Positions 17,895 to 26,185 of a DNA stretch of 64,000 nt are shown here, piece after piece. Under the pieces are notes generated by a model, which worked only from the letters and a program-made list of their open reading frames with translations, was not told where the DNA came from and made no database searches. The stretch is from Dyadobacter psychrotolerans (GTDB lineage: Bacteria; Bacteroidota; Bacteroidia; Cytophagales; Spirosomataceae). The position numbers and the translations under genes are program-made. Where the stretch lies: the NCBI RefSeq assembly GCF_004349265.1, contig NZ_SMFL01000013.1, forward strand, positions 1-64,000, in the 5' to 3' direction. Position 1 is the stretch's first letter; each line of letters starts with the position of its first letter.

Positions 17895-18144
17895 CCTTGA
17901 CCCGGTTCATCATAAAATAGTTGGTAGGGTATTCTTGCTTGCATTTATTTGAATTTTTAGTGCCGTCCAAATGTACATCCTCCAATATTACAAGACCTAA
18001 TTTTTTAACAGTGAGCAATTTATCCTTAAATCACTCCTTAATTTCACGAAGAAAACGTTTACGAAATCCTGCAATCGTGTTATTTCCAGGTCTTGAATTG
18101 CGGTAATTAAACGAAAGCAAAAGAATCATGAGTAGCTGCTTCAT
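17895..18144 (-). pseudogene. Remnant of an IS1182-type transposase N-terminal region
   Basis: The minus strand reads RPGNNTIAGFRKRFLREIK, then a stop, then LGLVILEDVHLDGTK, and after a one-base shift TKIQINASKNT. This is the order of blocks in IS1182-type transposases (TIxxFRxRF, LGxVxLxxVxLDGTKxxANAS). It contains a stop and a frameshift and has no C-terminal half. It is not derived from the complete IS1182 element at 48793, whose product has a different sequence in this region. It occupies most of the otherwise empty stretch between the GH99-like gene and susC. Confidence 0.7.
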
Positions 18145-18229
18145 TTTCTTGAACTAAACATACCCGTCGGATACCCATAAAAATCTTTCTCATCACCACC
18201 AATTGACACATACAAATCAGATTCACTTA

Positions 18230-19720
18230 TTAGTTAGATATATTGGAAATCGCTTCTAAATAACCAAATAAATCCTTTTGATTAGGCACCAACCCCGGGC
18301 CTCCCTCTGCCCATTCTGATACATTATAGATAACAACTGTCTTCGGTTTTGCCGTAGCCTTGGTGACATTGACGGCATGCTGTAAAGCTTGTTGAAAAAG
18401 CAATGGTGTGCTGCCATACAGGTTCCATTGCGAAGGGTGTGGGGCTTGTGTTTTAGCCGAGGTCATTACGTTCAAAACCCTGAAATCATCCAGAGGGAAC
18501 ACCGCTGAGTCAGCTGCATAAGCCTGATAGGGTCCATTTCTGGTATGGGCATACGTACTGGAATAATCCTGTGACAGTAGAATAACATGGTTGTTTTTCA
18601 AATCAGTCCTAATCCCCGCAGTAAAAGTACCGGCACCAGTGGCGAGCGTTCTACCATATATACAAATACCATCGTACCCCAGGTTTATGCACTTTTGCGC
18701 CAATGATTTCAGATAGATAACCGAATTCGTAGTTCCATTGTAGGAATCGTGGGTGCCGCGGAATCCCTCCATATTCCAGCCATAAAAGACTGGGTATCTT
18801 TTCCCGTTTTCTACGTGACAATATACATTATCATAATTTGCCAGTATGTTATCGATCATATCATTATCCCGCGCAGTCGCATCCACTTTGGTAATTCCGT
18901 GGTTCGCCGCAATCCATACAGAATACTTCAGTAACTTGAAGTTTTTCGCATGGTTAAACAACTGATAAAGCCAATGTCCGGAATCGGACGGCTGATTCCA
19001 ATTTGTTGTTCTGAAATTATTGGTTATGATCGTTCCTTTGACCCCGTACTTAACCATCCAATATGATATCCAGTCCAATACTTTTGGATCATCTCCGCGA
19101 TACCAACCTAGAAGCGGGTGCCTGGCAGGATCATAATTTGCATTGGTTGTAAAATTCCATCGCCAATCATACCAACCGTGCCAGCCATTCTGCCCATTTT
19201 GTGCCATTGCAGTTCGTGCGAGCCCAAAATCATTATACCAATGTGCCAGAATATCCACCGTTTTCGATGTCGGGACTGTTGCCAGAGGCGCTTCGATAAG
19301 ATTTCCTTCTGTTATGTAATTGGGATATGTGAATACCTGCTGGGAAAGATTATGAGGAATCCCGACAAATTCAACTTCGGGATCATAAATCAATGCATTG
19401 TTAAATTTGATGATTCCTGCACCGAAAAAACCCTCCGTAGGTGCTGAGTGAACATTGAAAGTGTAATTGCCATCGTAAACATAAACCGGCAATTGAAGTT
19501 GATTCGCAAGTGTTATTGCCGCATTCAGAGAATCGACGTCATTAAAATATACGGAATTGACATTGTCAATGACCGCAACTCCATAGGGATCATTGCCCCT
19601 TGGATCCGTCAGGGAACCATCTAATTCGTGGTCTACCAGGAGGGAGCATGAAGACAACATCAATGATGTGCTGATTCCCACAATTAGCATTTTGCATAAA
19701 CGACCTAGTTTGCTCATCAT
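18230..19720 (-). CDS. Surface lipoprotein with GH99-like (endo-mannanase-type) domain
   Basis: A 496-residue protein with a lipoprotein signal (lipobox LSSC, Cys25). Residues 45-130 show NAAITLANQLQLPVYVYDG and GFFGAGIIKFN, which recall the opening turns of tailspike or pectate-lyase-like beta-helix proteins. From about residue 155 the sequence follows the GH99-like pattern: ILAHWYNDFG, a Trp-rich stretch, HPLLGWYRGDDPKVLDW with GVKGTII, YPVFYGWNMEG in the middle, and the C-terminal NVSEWAEGGPG in place of the usual NEWxEG. A retaining or epoxide-type endo-glycosidase on the cell surface is plausible. It is on the same strand as susC/susD but 724 bases upstream, with an IS remnant between, so co-transcription is doubtful. 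Confidence 0.65.
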   Translation of the reverse strand: MMSKLGRLCKMLIVGISTSLMLSSCSLLVDHELDGSLTDPRGNDPYGVAVIDNVNSVYFNDVDSLNAAITLANQLQLPVYVYDGNYTFNVHSAPTEGFFGAGIIKFNNALIYDPEVEFVGIPHNLSQQVFTYPNYITEGNLIEAPLATVPTSKTVDILAHWYNDFGLARTAMAQNGQNGWHGWYDWRWNFTTNANYDPARHPLLGWYRGDDPKVLDWISYWMVKYGVKGTIITNNFRTTNWNQPSDSGHWLYQLFNHAKNFKLLKYSVWIAANHGITKVDATARDNDMIDNILANYDNVYCHVENGKRYPVFYGWNMEGFRGTHDSYNGTTNSVIYLKSLAQKCINLGYDGICIYGRTLATGAGTFTAGIRTDLKNNHVILLSQDYSSTYAHTRNGPYQAYAADSAVFPLDDFRVLNVMTSAKTQAPHPSQWNLYGSTPLLFQQALQHAVNVTKATAKPKTVVIYNVSEWAEGGPGLVPNQKDLFGYLEAISNISN

Positions 19721-19810
19721 CTATATATTTTGTTAAATGATTAATTGACTATTATTTATTATTTGACGGCTTGGTACCAGCCGGGATTTGTCTCAACTTA
19801 GCGTTCAATT

Positions 19811-20295
19811 TTAATTCGATTCTGTCATTCCCGGTCCCGGACCTCCACAGCCACCATCAACCGTATGCACCGTAATGATCGGCTGGACTAACAGAGACTG
19901 ATAAACAATGGTTTCGGCAGGTACCGCAGTAGCTACGCAACAGGTCGCTAAAGATTTCCTCCAACTGTTTCCGTCAATTACATACAAAGGATTATTGTTT
20001 CCGATTGTGCCAATTCCACGTATTCTGACAGTTGCACCACCGCTGGCGAACCATTAGTGGTGATGTAAACACCTGGGATTCTCCCTTGCAATGCTTTGAT
20101 GAGATTACTCAAAGGCACGTCTTTGATATCCGAAGTTCTAACAACGCTGACAGCCCCTGTAAGATCCTCTTTTTTATGTGATTGATAACCAGTCACTTTA
20201 CCACGTAAATTCCCACTTTGTGCAACTGCCTGGTACTGGTGACACATGGTGAGCCACCAGCCCGTTCGACGTCGTTTTTTAGAAAAATTTTGCAT
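19811..20295 (-). pseudogene. Decayed second susC copy (N-terminal fragment)
   Basis: The start MQNFSKKRRRTGWWLTMCHQ and YQAVAQSGNLRGKVT match the live susC start. The carboxypeptidase-like domain is then missing: GKVT jumps directly to GYQSHKKEDLTGAVSVV, the TonB-box/plug signature. The plug continues to VYITTNGSP. A one-base shift near 20050 moves the continuation GGATVRIRGIGTIGNNNPLYVIDG into another frame. After VIDG the sequence is no longer SusC-like and runs to a stop at 19811. No barrel remains, so it cannot be a transporter. The related leader upstream still carries the palindromic site at 20582. Confidence 0.85.
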
Positions 20296-20530
20296 TGATT
20301 TGATGATTAGATATAATAAAATGATCTTACTTATGGATCTTCATTCGAAGGCCCTCCACGGTTTTGGAAAAGAGTTTAGGAATAATGTATCTATACTGCG
20401 CTGCAGGTACTTAAAATAATATTGGCTTCGAAAGCATAATTCCAGTCCAAAAAAAGAAGATGGGCCGAATCCGGTATTTCCTTTTTGCTGTTACCAGTTT
20501 TAACAAAGTAACTTTCTTAAAATCATCCAA
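20195..20530. repeat. Copy 2 of the duplicated susC start and leader
   Basis: Matches 17395-17765 (see there). The copy includes the signal-peptide region of the pseudogene and its leader. Beyond 20530 it continues into sequence with a perfect palindrome at 20582-20596, which may represent the original upstream region of the susC ancestor. Confidence 0.85.
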
Positions 20531-20581
20531 TCGCAAGTGCTTCACAATTAACAATTATAGCTTCATGTCATATAATTCTAT

Positions 20582-20596
20582 TTTTATATTATAAAA
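20582..20596. promoter_or_regulatory. Perfect AT-rich palindrome upstream of the susC pseudogene
   Basis: TTTTATATTATAAAA is a perfect odd-centred palindrome, the same 15-mer as before the GH10 gene except for the central base on this strand. It lies 287 bases upstream of the pseudogene start. It is a candidate binding site of the IclR protein encoded at 383-1120. Confidence 0.45.
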
Positions 20597-20931
20597 TTAA
20601 ATTTTAACAACATACAATGTTAACGCTAAAAACTGTTTCGATGCAAATTTTTTGCCTTTTTTTTATAAAAAATTTTTATTAATACCTTTCTGGTTATGAA
20701 TTTGATAGATCTGCTCTTTCTGAAAGTATTCGACAAGTGAAACTATTTGCTAAGCTTTTTTAGCTGATATATAGAATTTCTAAGATTTATTAAGAGCTCA
20801 AATGAATGAAATTTCGTAAAAATCACACTTTAAGGGCCTTTTAGGCCTACATCTTAACAGGTATGCCAAAAGCGCCAAGCCTTCCACCATTGTTGCACTC
20901 GGCTAATTTCAAATGAATTGTTTATGAAATA

Positions 20932-20962
20932 GGTTTAAATTTTATAATATAAAATTTAAACC
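20932..20962. promoter_or_regulatory. 31-bp perfect palindrome containing the same 15-mer
   Basis: The inverted repeat is perfect over 15 bases on each side of a central A at 20947. The core TTTTATAATATAAAA (20940-20954) is extended outward by AAATTT-type arms and ends in GG/CC. It is the strongest copy of the motif in the window, yet no intact gene follows on either strand: the susC pseudogene lies on one side and the Tn3 remnant on the other. The rest of 20597-21009 shows nothing I can assign. Confidence 0.5.
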
Positions 20963-21009
20963 CTAAGAGTTATTTGGTTGATCATAAATACTGAGGGGAT
21001 TTCCATCCA

Positions 21010-21047
21010 GGGGTTCTTTTAGCAAATGGGCAAAGAAATACGCTAAG
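21010..21047. repeat. 38-bp terminal inverted repeat of a Tn3-family transposon
   Basis: The 38 bases start with GGGGTTC and end with GAAATACGCTAAG, the two hallmarks of Tn3-family ends (GGGG outer end, TAAG inner end). It lies just beyond the 3' end of a tnpA remnant, which is the normal position. I found no matching inverted copy elsewhere in the window. Confidence 0.75.
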
Positions 21048-21062
21048 CAATATGCTCGTCAA

Positions 21063-21530
21063 TTATGATCTTAATGGGCGTAAGCCATTGGATTCAAATT
21101 TTTTCACTTTTTTAAAAGTGCATCTGCCTAAACGGTTGATGTGCGCAACCTGGCCGGCGAAAGATGTTCGGGATCATCTTCTTCTACCGGATATCCCTCT
21201 GCCTGGTGCTTTTTGAGCACTTCTTGTATAAACCGTATTCCAGACCAGTACCAGGTTGGTCACAACGTTCAAACATCCGACAGTATCTTGCTGGGCATCT
21301 TCTTGTTTTCTACGGAGAGGGCCATCGCCTCAAACCAAAGCCAGGCCCGAAGCGCGTGCAGCTGTTCTCCCTTGTTCAGCTGGGCGTGAATTCGCCGGCG
21401 CAAGGGCTGGCTTTGCAAATACCGGAGTATAAAGGTGGTTTTGACCAGTTTCCCAGACTCTTGTAGAAGCTCCGCTCCGCATACAGCCCTACTTGATAAA
21501 TCGATTCCCTTCTACGCTTTAGGCTTTGTG
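21063..21530 (-). pseudogene. C-terminal remnant of a Tn3-family transposase (TnpA)
   Basis: Across shifted frames the minus strand reads CGAELLQESGKLVKTTFILR, then YLQSQPLRRRIHAQLNKGEQ, LHALRAWLWFEAMALSVENK, VLKKHQAEGYPVEEDDPEHL and SPAR. After a one-base loss it continues AHINRLGRCTF and stops at 21063. RRRxHAQLNKGExLHALRxxL, the HLSPAR block and the final HINxxGxYxF are standard for the Tn3 TnpA C-terminus. A stop in place of the conserved WNTVY region and the frame changes show that it is dead. It ends next to the 38-bp terminal repeat. The remainder of the gene is absent; the TniA/TniB element begins about 80 bases upstream. Confidence 0.8.
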
Positions 21531-21690
21531 TCGATCCTGATGCTGCACCATTTTCCACGTGTACTAGATAACGGAGGATAAATAGAACAGCAAAGTAAAT
21601 CCCAGAAATCTGTGTGAACTTTAACAATAAATTGCATATTTATTTCAACATTAAATTGCCGTATTAATAGGGATCAAACTTGAATGTTAC

Positions 21691-22509
21691 TCACCCAATA
21701 AGCAGACACTTTCTTGCGGCTTCAACAACCTCTTTGGTTACTGTTTGCAGCTTGTTTATTTCCATAATCCTGCATATCTGACTGAATATACGGTCAATCA
21801 ATCTAAAGTTGCCGCCTGTGATTCGTATGATAGTATTCATTGCTTCATAGTCGGCAAAATACTCCGGATCATATTCTTTACCCATTTTACTCCATATTCT
21901 AGGAAACACAAACCGCATTTCATCTTCTCCCAAAGATTTATATTGATGTGCAAATCCGATCCGGGAGAATAGCTGGGGATATCTCGAAAGTCTTTTCTCA
22001 AAGCCAGGCATACCAATCAGTACCAATCCGAAATGTAAATAATCATACATATTCCTAACTTCTTCCAGGCTATTAAAACTAAGCCTGTCTGATTCATCAA
22101 GTATAACTAAAGGGCAGAATGAATTTGCGTATTTGACTCTTACTTCCAGATCCGTTATTCCATTTGCTTTTGCAACGGATGAGCCATAACCAAAGTAGCG
22201 CCGGTGAATTTCATATCTAATAGTTTTTGGTGTGTTGGTAACGGGAACTGTGACAAAAACACCTTTGCAAATTTTTGCCATTGAACTATTCTCTAAGGAT
22301 ATATCACTGACAAGGTTCTCAGAGGTTAATTCTTCCCTCCATTTAGTGTAATATGCAGCAGCCAGCGATTTGCCAACACCAGGTTCTCCGTAACAGACTC
22401 CTATATACCGGTAGTCTACACATGAGTTAACAAATTCCTCAAACCTTTTAAATTCCTGCGTGAGAATAAATGAAGACAGAAACTTTCCAGGAATCTTTAA
22501 ATCATTCAT
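21691..22509 (-). CDS. tniB: TniB/TnsC-like AAA+ ATPase of a transposon
   Basis: A 272-residue AAA protein. The Walker A motif GEPGVGKS is at residues 41-48, Walker B is in LVILDES, and a sensor region (VLIGMPGFEKRLSRYPQLFSRIG, interrupted by the P of YPQL) follows, as in TniB/ExeA-like ATPases. It should select the target DNA and activate the TniA transposase. The start at 22509 overlaps the end of tniA by 8 bases (ATGAATGA), so the two are translationally coupled; a Met two codons upstream is also possible. No TniQ partner follows; the left end of the element comes within about 80 bases. Confidence 0.82.
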   Translation of the reverse strand: MNDLKIPGKFLSSFILTQEFKRFEEFVNSCVDYRYIGVCYGEPGVGKSLAAAYYTKWREELTSENLVSDISLENSSMAKICKGVFVTVPVTNTPKTIRYEIHRRYFGYGSSVAKANGITDLEVRVKYANSFCPLVILDESDRLSFNSLEEVRNMYDYLHFGLVLIGMPGFEKRLSRYPQLFSRIGFAHQYKSLGEDEMRFVFPRIWSKMGKEYDPEYFADYEAMNTIIRITGGNFRLIDRIFSQICRIMEINKLQTVTKEVVEAARKCLLIG

Positions 22510-23917
22510 TTTCATAAATACGAAGTTTAGATGTTTTCGGCTCACTGACTACGGATTGCTTAGGAGATGATGGACATTTCCTGCCTGTGACACCTTTAAT
22601 GAAGGCTTTTGACTGTCTGAGCTGATCAAATAAATCCTTTTTTACGGAGCTTCTGGCTGCTTTAATCTCTTTAAGGCTGATAGTCATATCAGAAAGATCC
22701 TGACAGACAGCTTTGCATAGGAAATTATCCTGGTGGTAGACTTTAATCTCACCCAGATCATTAGGATCATATCGGATAGTTACGGTTTCACCAACAAACG
22801 CTGCCAGAACGATTGAGATATATCTCATGCCAAGGAACCGGATGCCATCCCTTTGCACCTTGCGTGGCCTTTGAATGAACAATAGTAAAAGATCAAGTTC
22901 TTCAAATGAGTTCGGCATTTGAGGCAAAAAGCCTTCTGACCATCTTTGAAGGGGCGAAACGCCGATTGTCCTATGTATTTGCTGGTTGTAAGTTGTCACT
23001 ATAAAGTCCTTTACAGCAGAATTGAGCTCCGTAAAAGTCAACTTTGGTTTAGAAAGAGGTTTACCATTCTGGCTATAACCAGGTAGGATTGCTAGAAGCG
23101 TGTCATTCAATGTTCTGAAAAACCGTTCAATTTTACCACGGCCTTGTGGACGGCCCACAGCTGAATTGAAGTGACGAATCTTTAAATTGACACATACCTG
23201 TTGAATATGTACAGACATGAAATCAGTGCCATGGTCGGTGTAGAGAATCTGTGGTATTCCGCAAGTCTCCCAGCATGGTTCCTCTTTTCTGGAAATTGCC
23301 TGTCTTAATGCCAAAGCGGTATTAATAGAGCTTGGAGCTTCTACTGATAATTGAAATCCTGCAATCGCCCGGCTATAATCATCCATTATAATAGTAAGCC
23401 AGGTTTTTACTTCCTTTCCATCGCTGTCCAGGACATAAATGTCTAGCTCTGTGTGATCACATTGCCATATTTCATTAGGGGCCTTGCACTCTCTGCGATA
23501 AATAAGTTCAAATTTTTGTCGGTAAGCTTTAACACCTTCATGAGATAGCGTCAACAAAGCCGGCTTGATCTTGCGTACAACATTATATACTGTTGTATAG
23601 GAAGGGGGCTTTTGATTGGCTTGCTCAGCTAACAAAACAATTTTCTGATAAATAGCCGTAATCCTCAGTTTGGGTTTGAGTAAAGCGAATCCGCCGATCA
23701 GCTCTTGCATTTGCTGTGACATACACCTTCGCGTTCCCTGGTCTTTTCTTTTTATATGATCCAGTCCGGGAAGACCCAGGTTTATAAATTTTTTCTTCCA
23801 GTCACGCAGAGTCCGCACCGGTATATTGTGAGTCCGGGATAATTCTGTTATAGAAACATCCTGACTGAGTGATGGCAGAATAAGTTGATACTTATCCCAT
23901 GGAGTTCGCTTTGCCAT
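22502..23917 (-). CDS. tniA: TniA/TnsB-like DDE transposase (Mu/IS481-type rve core)
   Basis: I chose the start MAKRTPWDKYQ at 23917; the frame is open 25 codons further but that stretch is not conserved-looking. An N-terminal helix-turn-helix (ITELSRTHNIPVRTLRDWKK) binds the transposon ends. The catalytic triad is Asp154 in WQCDHTELD, Asp228 in LYTDHGTDF and Glu264 in GRGKIERFF, with 35 residues between the last two, as in DD35E enzymes. A Mu-transposase-like C-terminal beta-barrel follows (TVTIRYDPNDLGEIKVY). The total length of 471 residues is near the usual TniA size. All catalytic residues are present, so the enzyme may be active. Confidence 0.88.
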   Translation of the reverse strand: MAKRTPWDKYQLILPSLSQDVSITELSRTHNIPVRTLRDWKKKFINLGLPGLDHIKRKDQGTRRCMSQQMQELIGGFALLKPKLRITAIYQKIVLLAEQANQKPPSYTTVYNVVRKIKPALLTLSHEGVKAYRQKFELIYRRECKAPNEIWQCDHTELDIYVLDSDGKEVKTWLTIIMDDYSRAIAGFQLSVEAPSSINTALALRQAISRKEEPCWETCGIPQILYTDHGTDFMSVHIQQVCVNLKIRHFNSAVGRPQGRGKIERFFRTLNDTLLAILPGYSQNGKPLSKPKLTFTELNSAVKDFIVTTYNQQIHRTIGVSPLQRWSEGFLPQMPNSFEELDLLLLFIQRPRKVQRDGIRFLGMRYISIVLAAFVGETVTIRYDPNDLGEIKVYHQDNFLCKAVCQDLSDMTISLKEIKAARSSVKKDLFDQLRQSKAFIKGVTGRKCPSSPKQSVVSEPKTSKLRIYENE

Positions 23918-24065
23918 ATCAATTTGGGAGAAAGTAGCGCGAAAAACATTATAAAATAAACGTTCGTATAAATAGTAAGGATAATTTAGCAAAAATGCTT
24001 TAATATTACGCTGTTATTATTATAAAATAAATACCTTATTTAGGTTTTCATCTAATCGATTAAAA

Positions 24066-24683
24066 ATGCCTAGAAATATTGCCTACTTACGTGTTTCTAC
24101 CCTGGACCAAGATCTTGAAAAGAATAAAGCCGACATACTACACCTGGCCAATGAGAAAAATTTAGGAAAAGTTGAGTTTGTACAGGAAAAGGTTTCCGGA
24201 AAAGTTTCCTGGCGTAGCCGTAAGATCGGTCCAATCCTGGACGAACTTAAAAAAGGAGATGTCATTTTACTTAGTGAGTTTTCCAGACTTGGCCGGTCTA
24301 TGCTTGAAGTAATGGAGATCATTTCCATTGCCATGCAAAAAGGCATCCGGATCTATACTGTGAAAGGCGCCTGGCAACTAGACGACTCGATCCAGAGTAA
24401 AGTGATGGCAATGGTTTTTGCAATGGCATCAGAAATTGAAAGAGACCTGATCAGCAAGCGGACAAAAGAGTCACTCGCGGCCAAGAAACTATCTGGAATA
24501 AAACTGGGCAGGCCCACCGGTCCTGGTAAAAGTAAACTTGATCAGTTCAGGCCTGAGATCGAAGCATTGCTGCTCAGTGGTTCTAGCCAAAGGTACATTG
24601 CGGACCGTTATCAAATTACAGAGGCTACCTTATCGAACTGGATAAAAAAGAATAGTATCAAGAAGTATCAAAAAGCAGCGTAA
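24066..24683 (+). CDS. Serine recombinase (resolvase/invertase family)
   Basis: A 205-residue small serine recombinase. The nucleophile is Ser11 in YLRVSTLDQD, followed by the family blocks LSEFSRLGRSMLEV and AMASEIERDLISKRTKESLA. The GRPTGPGKSKLD hinge leads to a C-terminal helix-turn-helix (RYIADRYQITEATLSNWIKK). It should resolve cointegrates of the neighbouring TniA/TniB element, in the role of TniR. It is divergent from tniA. The 148-base gap between them (23918-24065) is AT-rich, contains short inverted repeats such as AGCA/TGCT near 24000, and is the likely resolution site and promoter region. The 256 bases after the gene hold only one copy of the short repeat described at 24847. Confidence 0.88.
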   Translation: MPRNIAYLRVSTLDQDLEKNKADILHLANEKNLGKVEFVQEKVSGKVSWRSRKIGPILDELKKGDVILLSEFSRLGRSMLEVMEIISIAMQKGIRIYTVKGAWQLDDSIQSKVMAMVFAMASEIERDLISKRTKESLAAKKLSGIKLGRPTGPGKSKLDQFRPEIEALLLSGSSQRYIADRYQITEATLSNWIKKNSIKKYQKAA

Positions 24684-24846
24684 CAGTATAAAGTATTTAT
24701 ATACACAGGGTCGCAGAAAATTGGGAAGGCTGAATTTTCAGACTGCATCAATTACTGCAAATTAATCTAAACTTTTCAAGCAAGAGAGCGTTGAGACCCA
24801 CAGCAAAACGGAAGGAAAACCAATAAATCTATGAGTAAAGAAATAC

Positions 24847-24873
24847 AACCGTTTTTGCGCACCCAAAAGACGG
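24847..24873 (+). repeat. Short dispersed repeat, copy 1
   Basis: AACCGTTTTTGCGCACCC followed by AAAAGACGG. Two related copies occur at 26828-26856 and 26956-26984. Copy 1 lies before the Crp-like gene and the other two after the NUDIX gene, so together they flank a three-gene cassette. Confidence 0.6.
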
Positions 24874-24940
24874 CTTAGTGAGGACTCGTTAATTGAGAGA
24901 AAGTTACTGGAAGGTATTGCATTAAAAATTGAATGTGGAA

Positions 24941-25519
24941 ATGAATTATTCAAAATTTGAGAATACGGTAAATGGGTTAAGACGTTACCACCAGATGTGT
25001 GATGCCTCAGTTAATGAGTTGCTCGCTCATTTTACACCGCAACGCCTTCCTAAGTACCATATTTTAATCCGCCCTAACCTTAGTAATAATTATTTATATT
25101 TTATCGAACACGGTTGCACTCGGACATATCTAATCGCTGACGGAAAGGAAGTGACCAACTGGTTTAGTAGAGAGGGGGATATCACGTTCTCTTCCAATGC
25201 GCTCTATCACCGGACGGCAGGGTTCGAATACGTTCAGTTATTAGAAGATTCACTTCTATATGCCATGTCTATTGACACTTTGAACGAGTTGTATAAGAAC
25301 AATATAGATATAGTAAACTGGTCACGCATAATCCACCAGGAGGTGCTTCTTAAAATGCAAAGGCTTCGCCTTGATCAATTATCGCTTACTGCCAAGGAAC
25401 GTTATGAAAAGTTTATTATTGAAAATCCTGGTTTAATTAACCGAGTTAATCTAAAATTTATAGCATCCTATTTGGGCATGACTCAACAGCATCTCAGTAT
25501 CATCAGGGCAAAACACTGA
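24941..25519 (+). CDS. Crp/Fnr-family transcriptional regulator
   Basis: A protein of about 192 residues of the short Crp/Fnr type common in Bacteroidota. Residues 20-110 form the cyclic-nucleotide-binding-like beta roll (LPKYHILIRPN, FIEHGCTRTYLIADGKEVTN with WFSREGDITF). The tail carries the winged-helix segment ERYEKFIIENPGL and IASYLGMTQQHLSIIRAK. I take the ATG at 24941 (MNYSKFENTV); the frame is open from a TTG at 24929. The residues that hold cAMP phosphate in true Crp are not evident, so the ligand is unknown. It may control the acetyltransferase and NUDIX genes that follow on the same strand. Confidence 0.85.
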   Translation: MNYSKFENTVNGLRRYHQMCDASVNELLAHFTPQRLPKYHILIRPNLSNNYLYFIEHGCTRTYLIADGKEVTNWFSREGDITFSSNALYHRTAGFEYVQLLEDSLLYAMSIDTLNELYKNNIDIVNWSRIIHQEVLLKMQRLRLDQLSLTAKERYEKFIIENPGLINRVNLKFIASYLGMTQQHLSIIRAKH

Positions 25520-25591
25520 TTTTAATATAGATGAAATTCTGTCTTGTGAATGTTACCTAAATTTGTCGATTTAACATATTTCAGATTCCCA

Positions 25592-26182
25592 ATGAAAACC
25601 GAATTACAAAAATGCTTAGATGGGGAAGTTTTTAACACTTCTGATCCGGAGTTACTGGCCATTATTCATAATGCAAGAAGCCTTACAAAAGACTACAATC
25701 AGACTGTCAGCACAGATTCCGACAAGCGACAAAGCATTTTAAAACACCTCCTTGGAAATGTAGGTGCAAATGTAAATATTGATACACCCTTTTATTGCGA
25801 CTACGGCCAACACATTGAAGTGGGCAACAATGTGATTATCAATATCAATTGTACCTTCGTTGATTGCAATAAAATCAAGATTGGCAATAATGTTCTTATT
25901 GCCTCTAACGTCCAGATCTACACGGCCACACATTCGGTAAACCAAGATGATCGGCTTGTCGAAAACTGGGACTCAGATTCAGGAATTCCCTATTTCAGGA
26001 CATTTGCATTACCTGTTACCATTGAGGATAATGTATGGATTGGAGGCGGCGCAATTATATTGCCTGGCGTGACCATAGGCAAAAACTCAGTCATTGGTGC
26101 CGGTAGCGTTGTTACGAAATACATCCCCGAAAACTCTGTTGCTGTGGGTAATCCCTGCCGCGTAATTCGTAAAATCAATTGA
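25592..26182 (+). CDS. Hexapeptide-repeat acetyltransferase, maltose/galactoside O-acetyltransferase type
   Basis: The start at 25592 (MKTELQKCLDGEVF) matches the usual short N-terminal helix of the Maa/LacA/NodL group; the open frame to 25550 adds 14 unlikely residues. The left-handed beta helix is visible as hexapeptide repeats (IEVGNNVIININ, IKIGNNVLIAS, VTIEDNVWIGGGAIILPGV). The catalytic histidine is in YTATHSVN, and the C-terminal GAGSVVTKYIPENSVAVGNP is typical. It transfers acetyl from acetyl-CoA to a sugar hydroxyl. It lies 72 bases after the Crp-like gene and 3 bases before the NUDIX gene. The real acceptor is unknown. Confidence 0.9.
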   Translation: MKTELQKCLDGEVFNTSDPELLAIIHNARSLTKDYNQTVSTDSDKRQSILKHLLGNVGANVNIDTPFYCDYGQHIEVGNNVIININCTFVDCNKIKIGNNVLIASNVQIYTATHSVNQDDRLVENWDSDSGIPYFRTFALPVTIEDNVWIGGGAIILPGVTIGKNSVIGAGSVVTKYIPENSVAVGNPCRVIRKIN

Positions 26183-26185
26183 GTC

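Noticed and set aside
17921..18106. Open frame on the plus strand in the gap upstream of susC
   Set aside because: It is antisense to an IS1182-type transposase remnant and has no protein-like features.
24757..24780. TGCAAATTAATCTAAACTTTTCA as the right end of the TniA/TniB element
   Set aside because: It resembles the left end over 20 bases, but lacks the TGTGAA terminus and the second repeat at 24-bp spacing that the 26922 candidate has.
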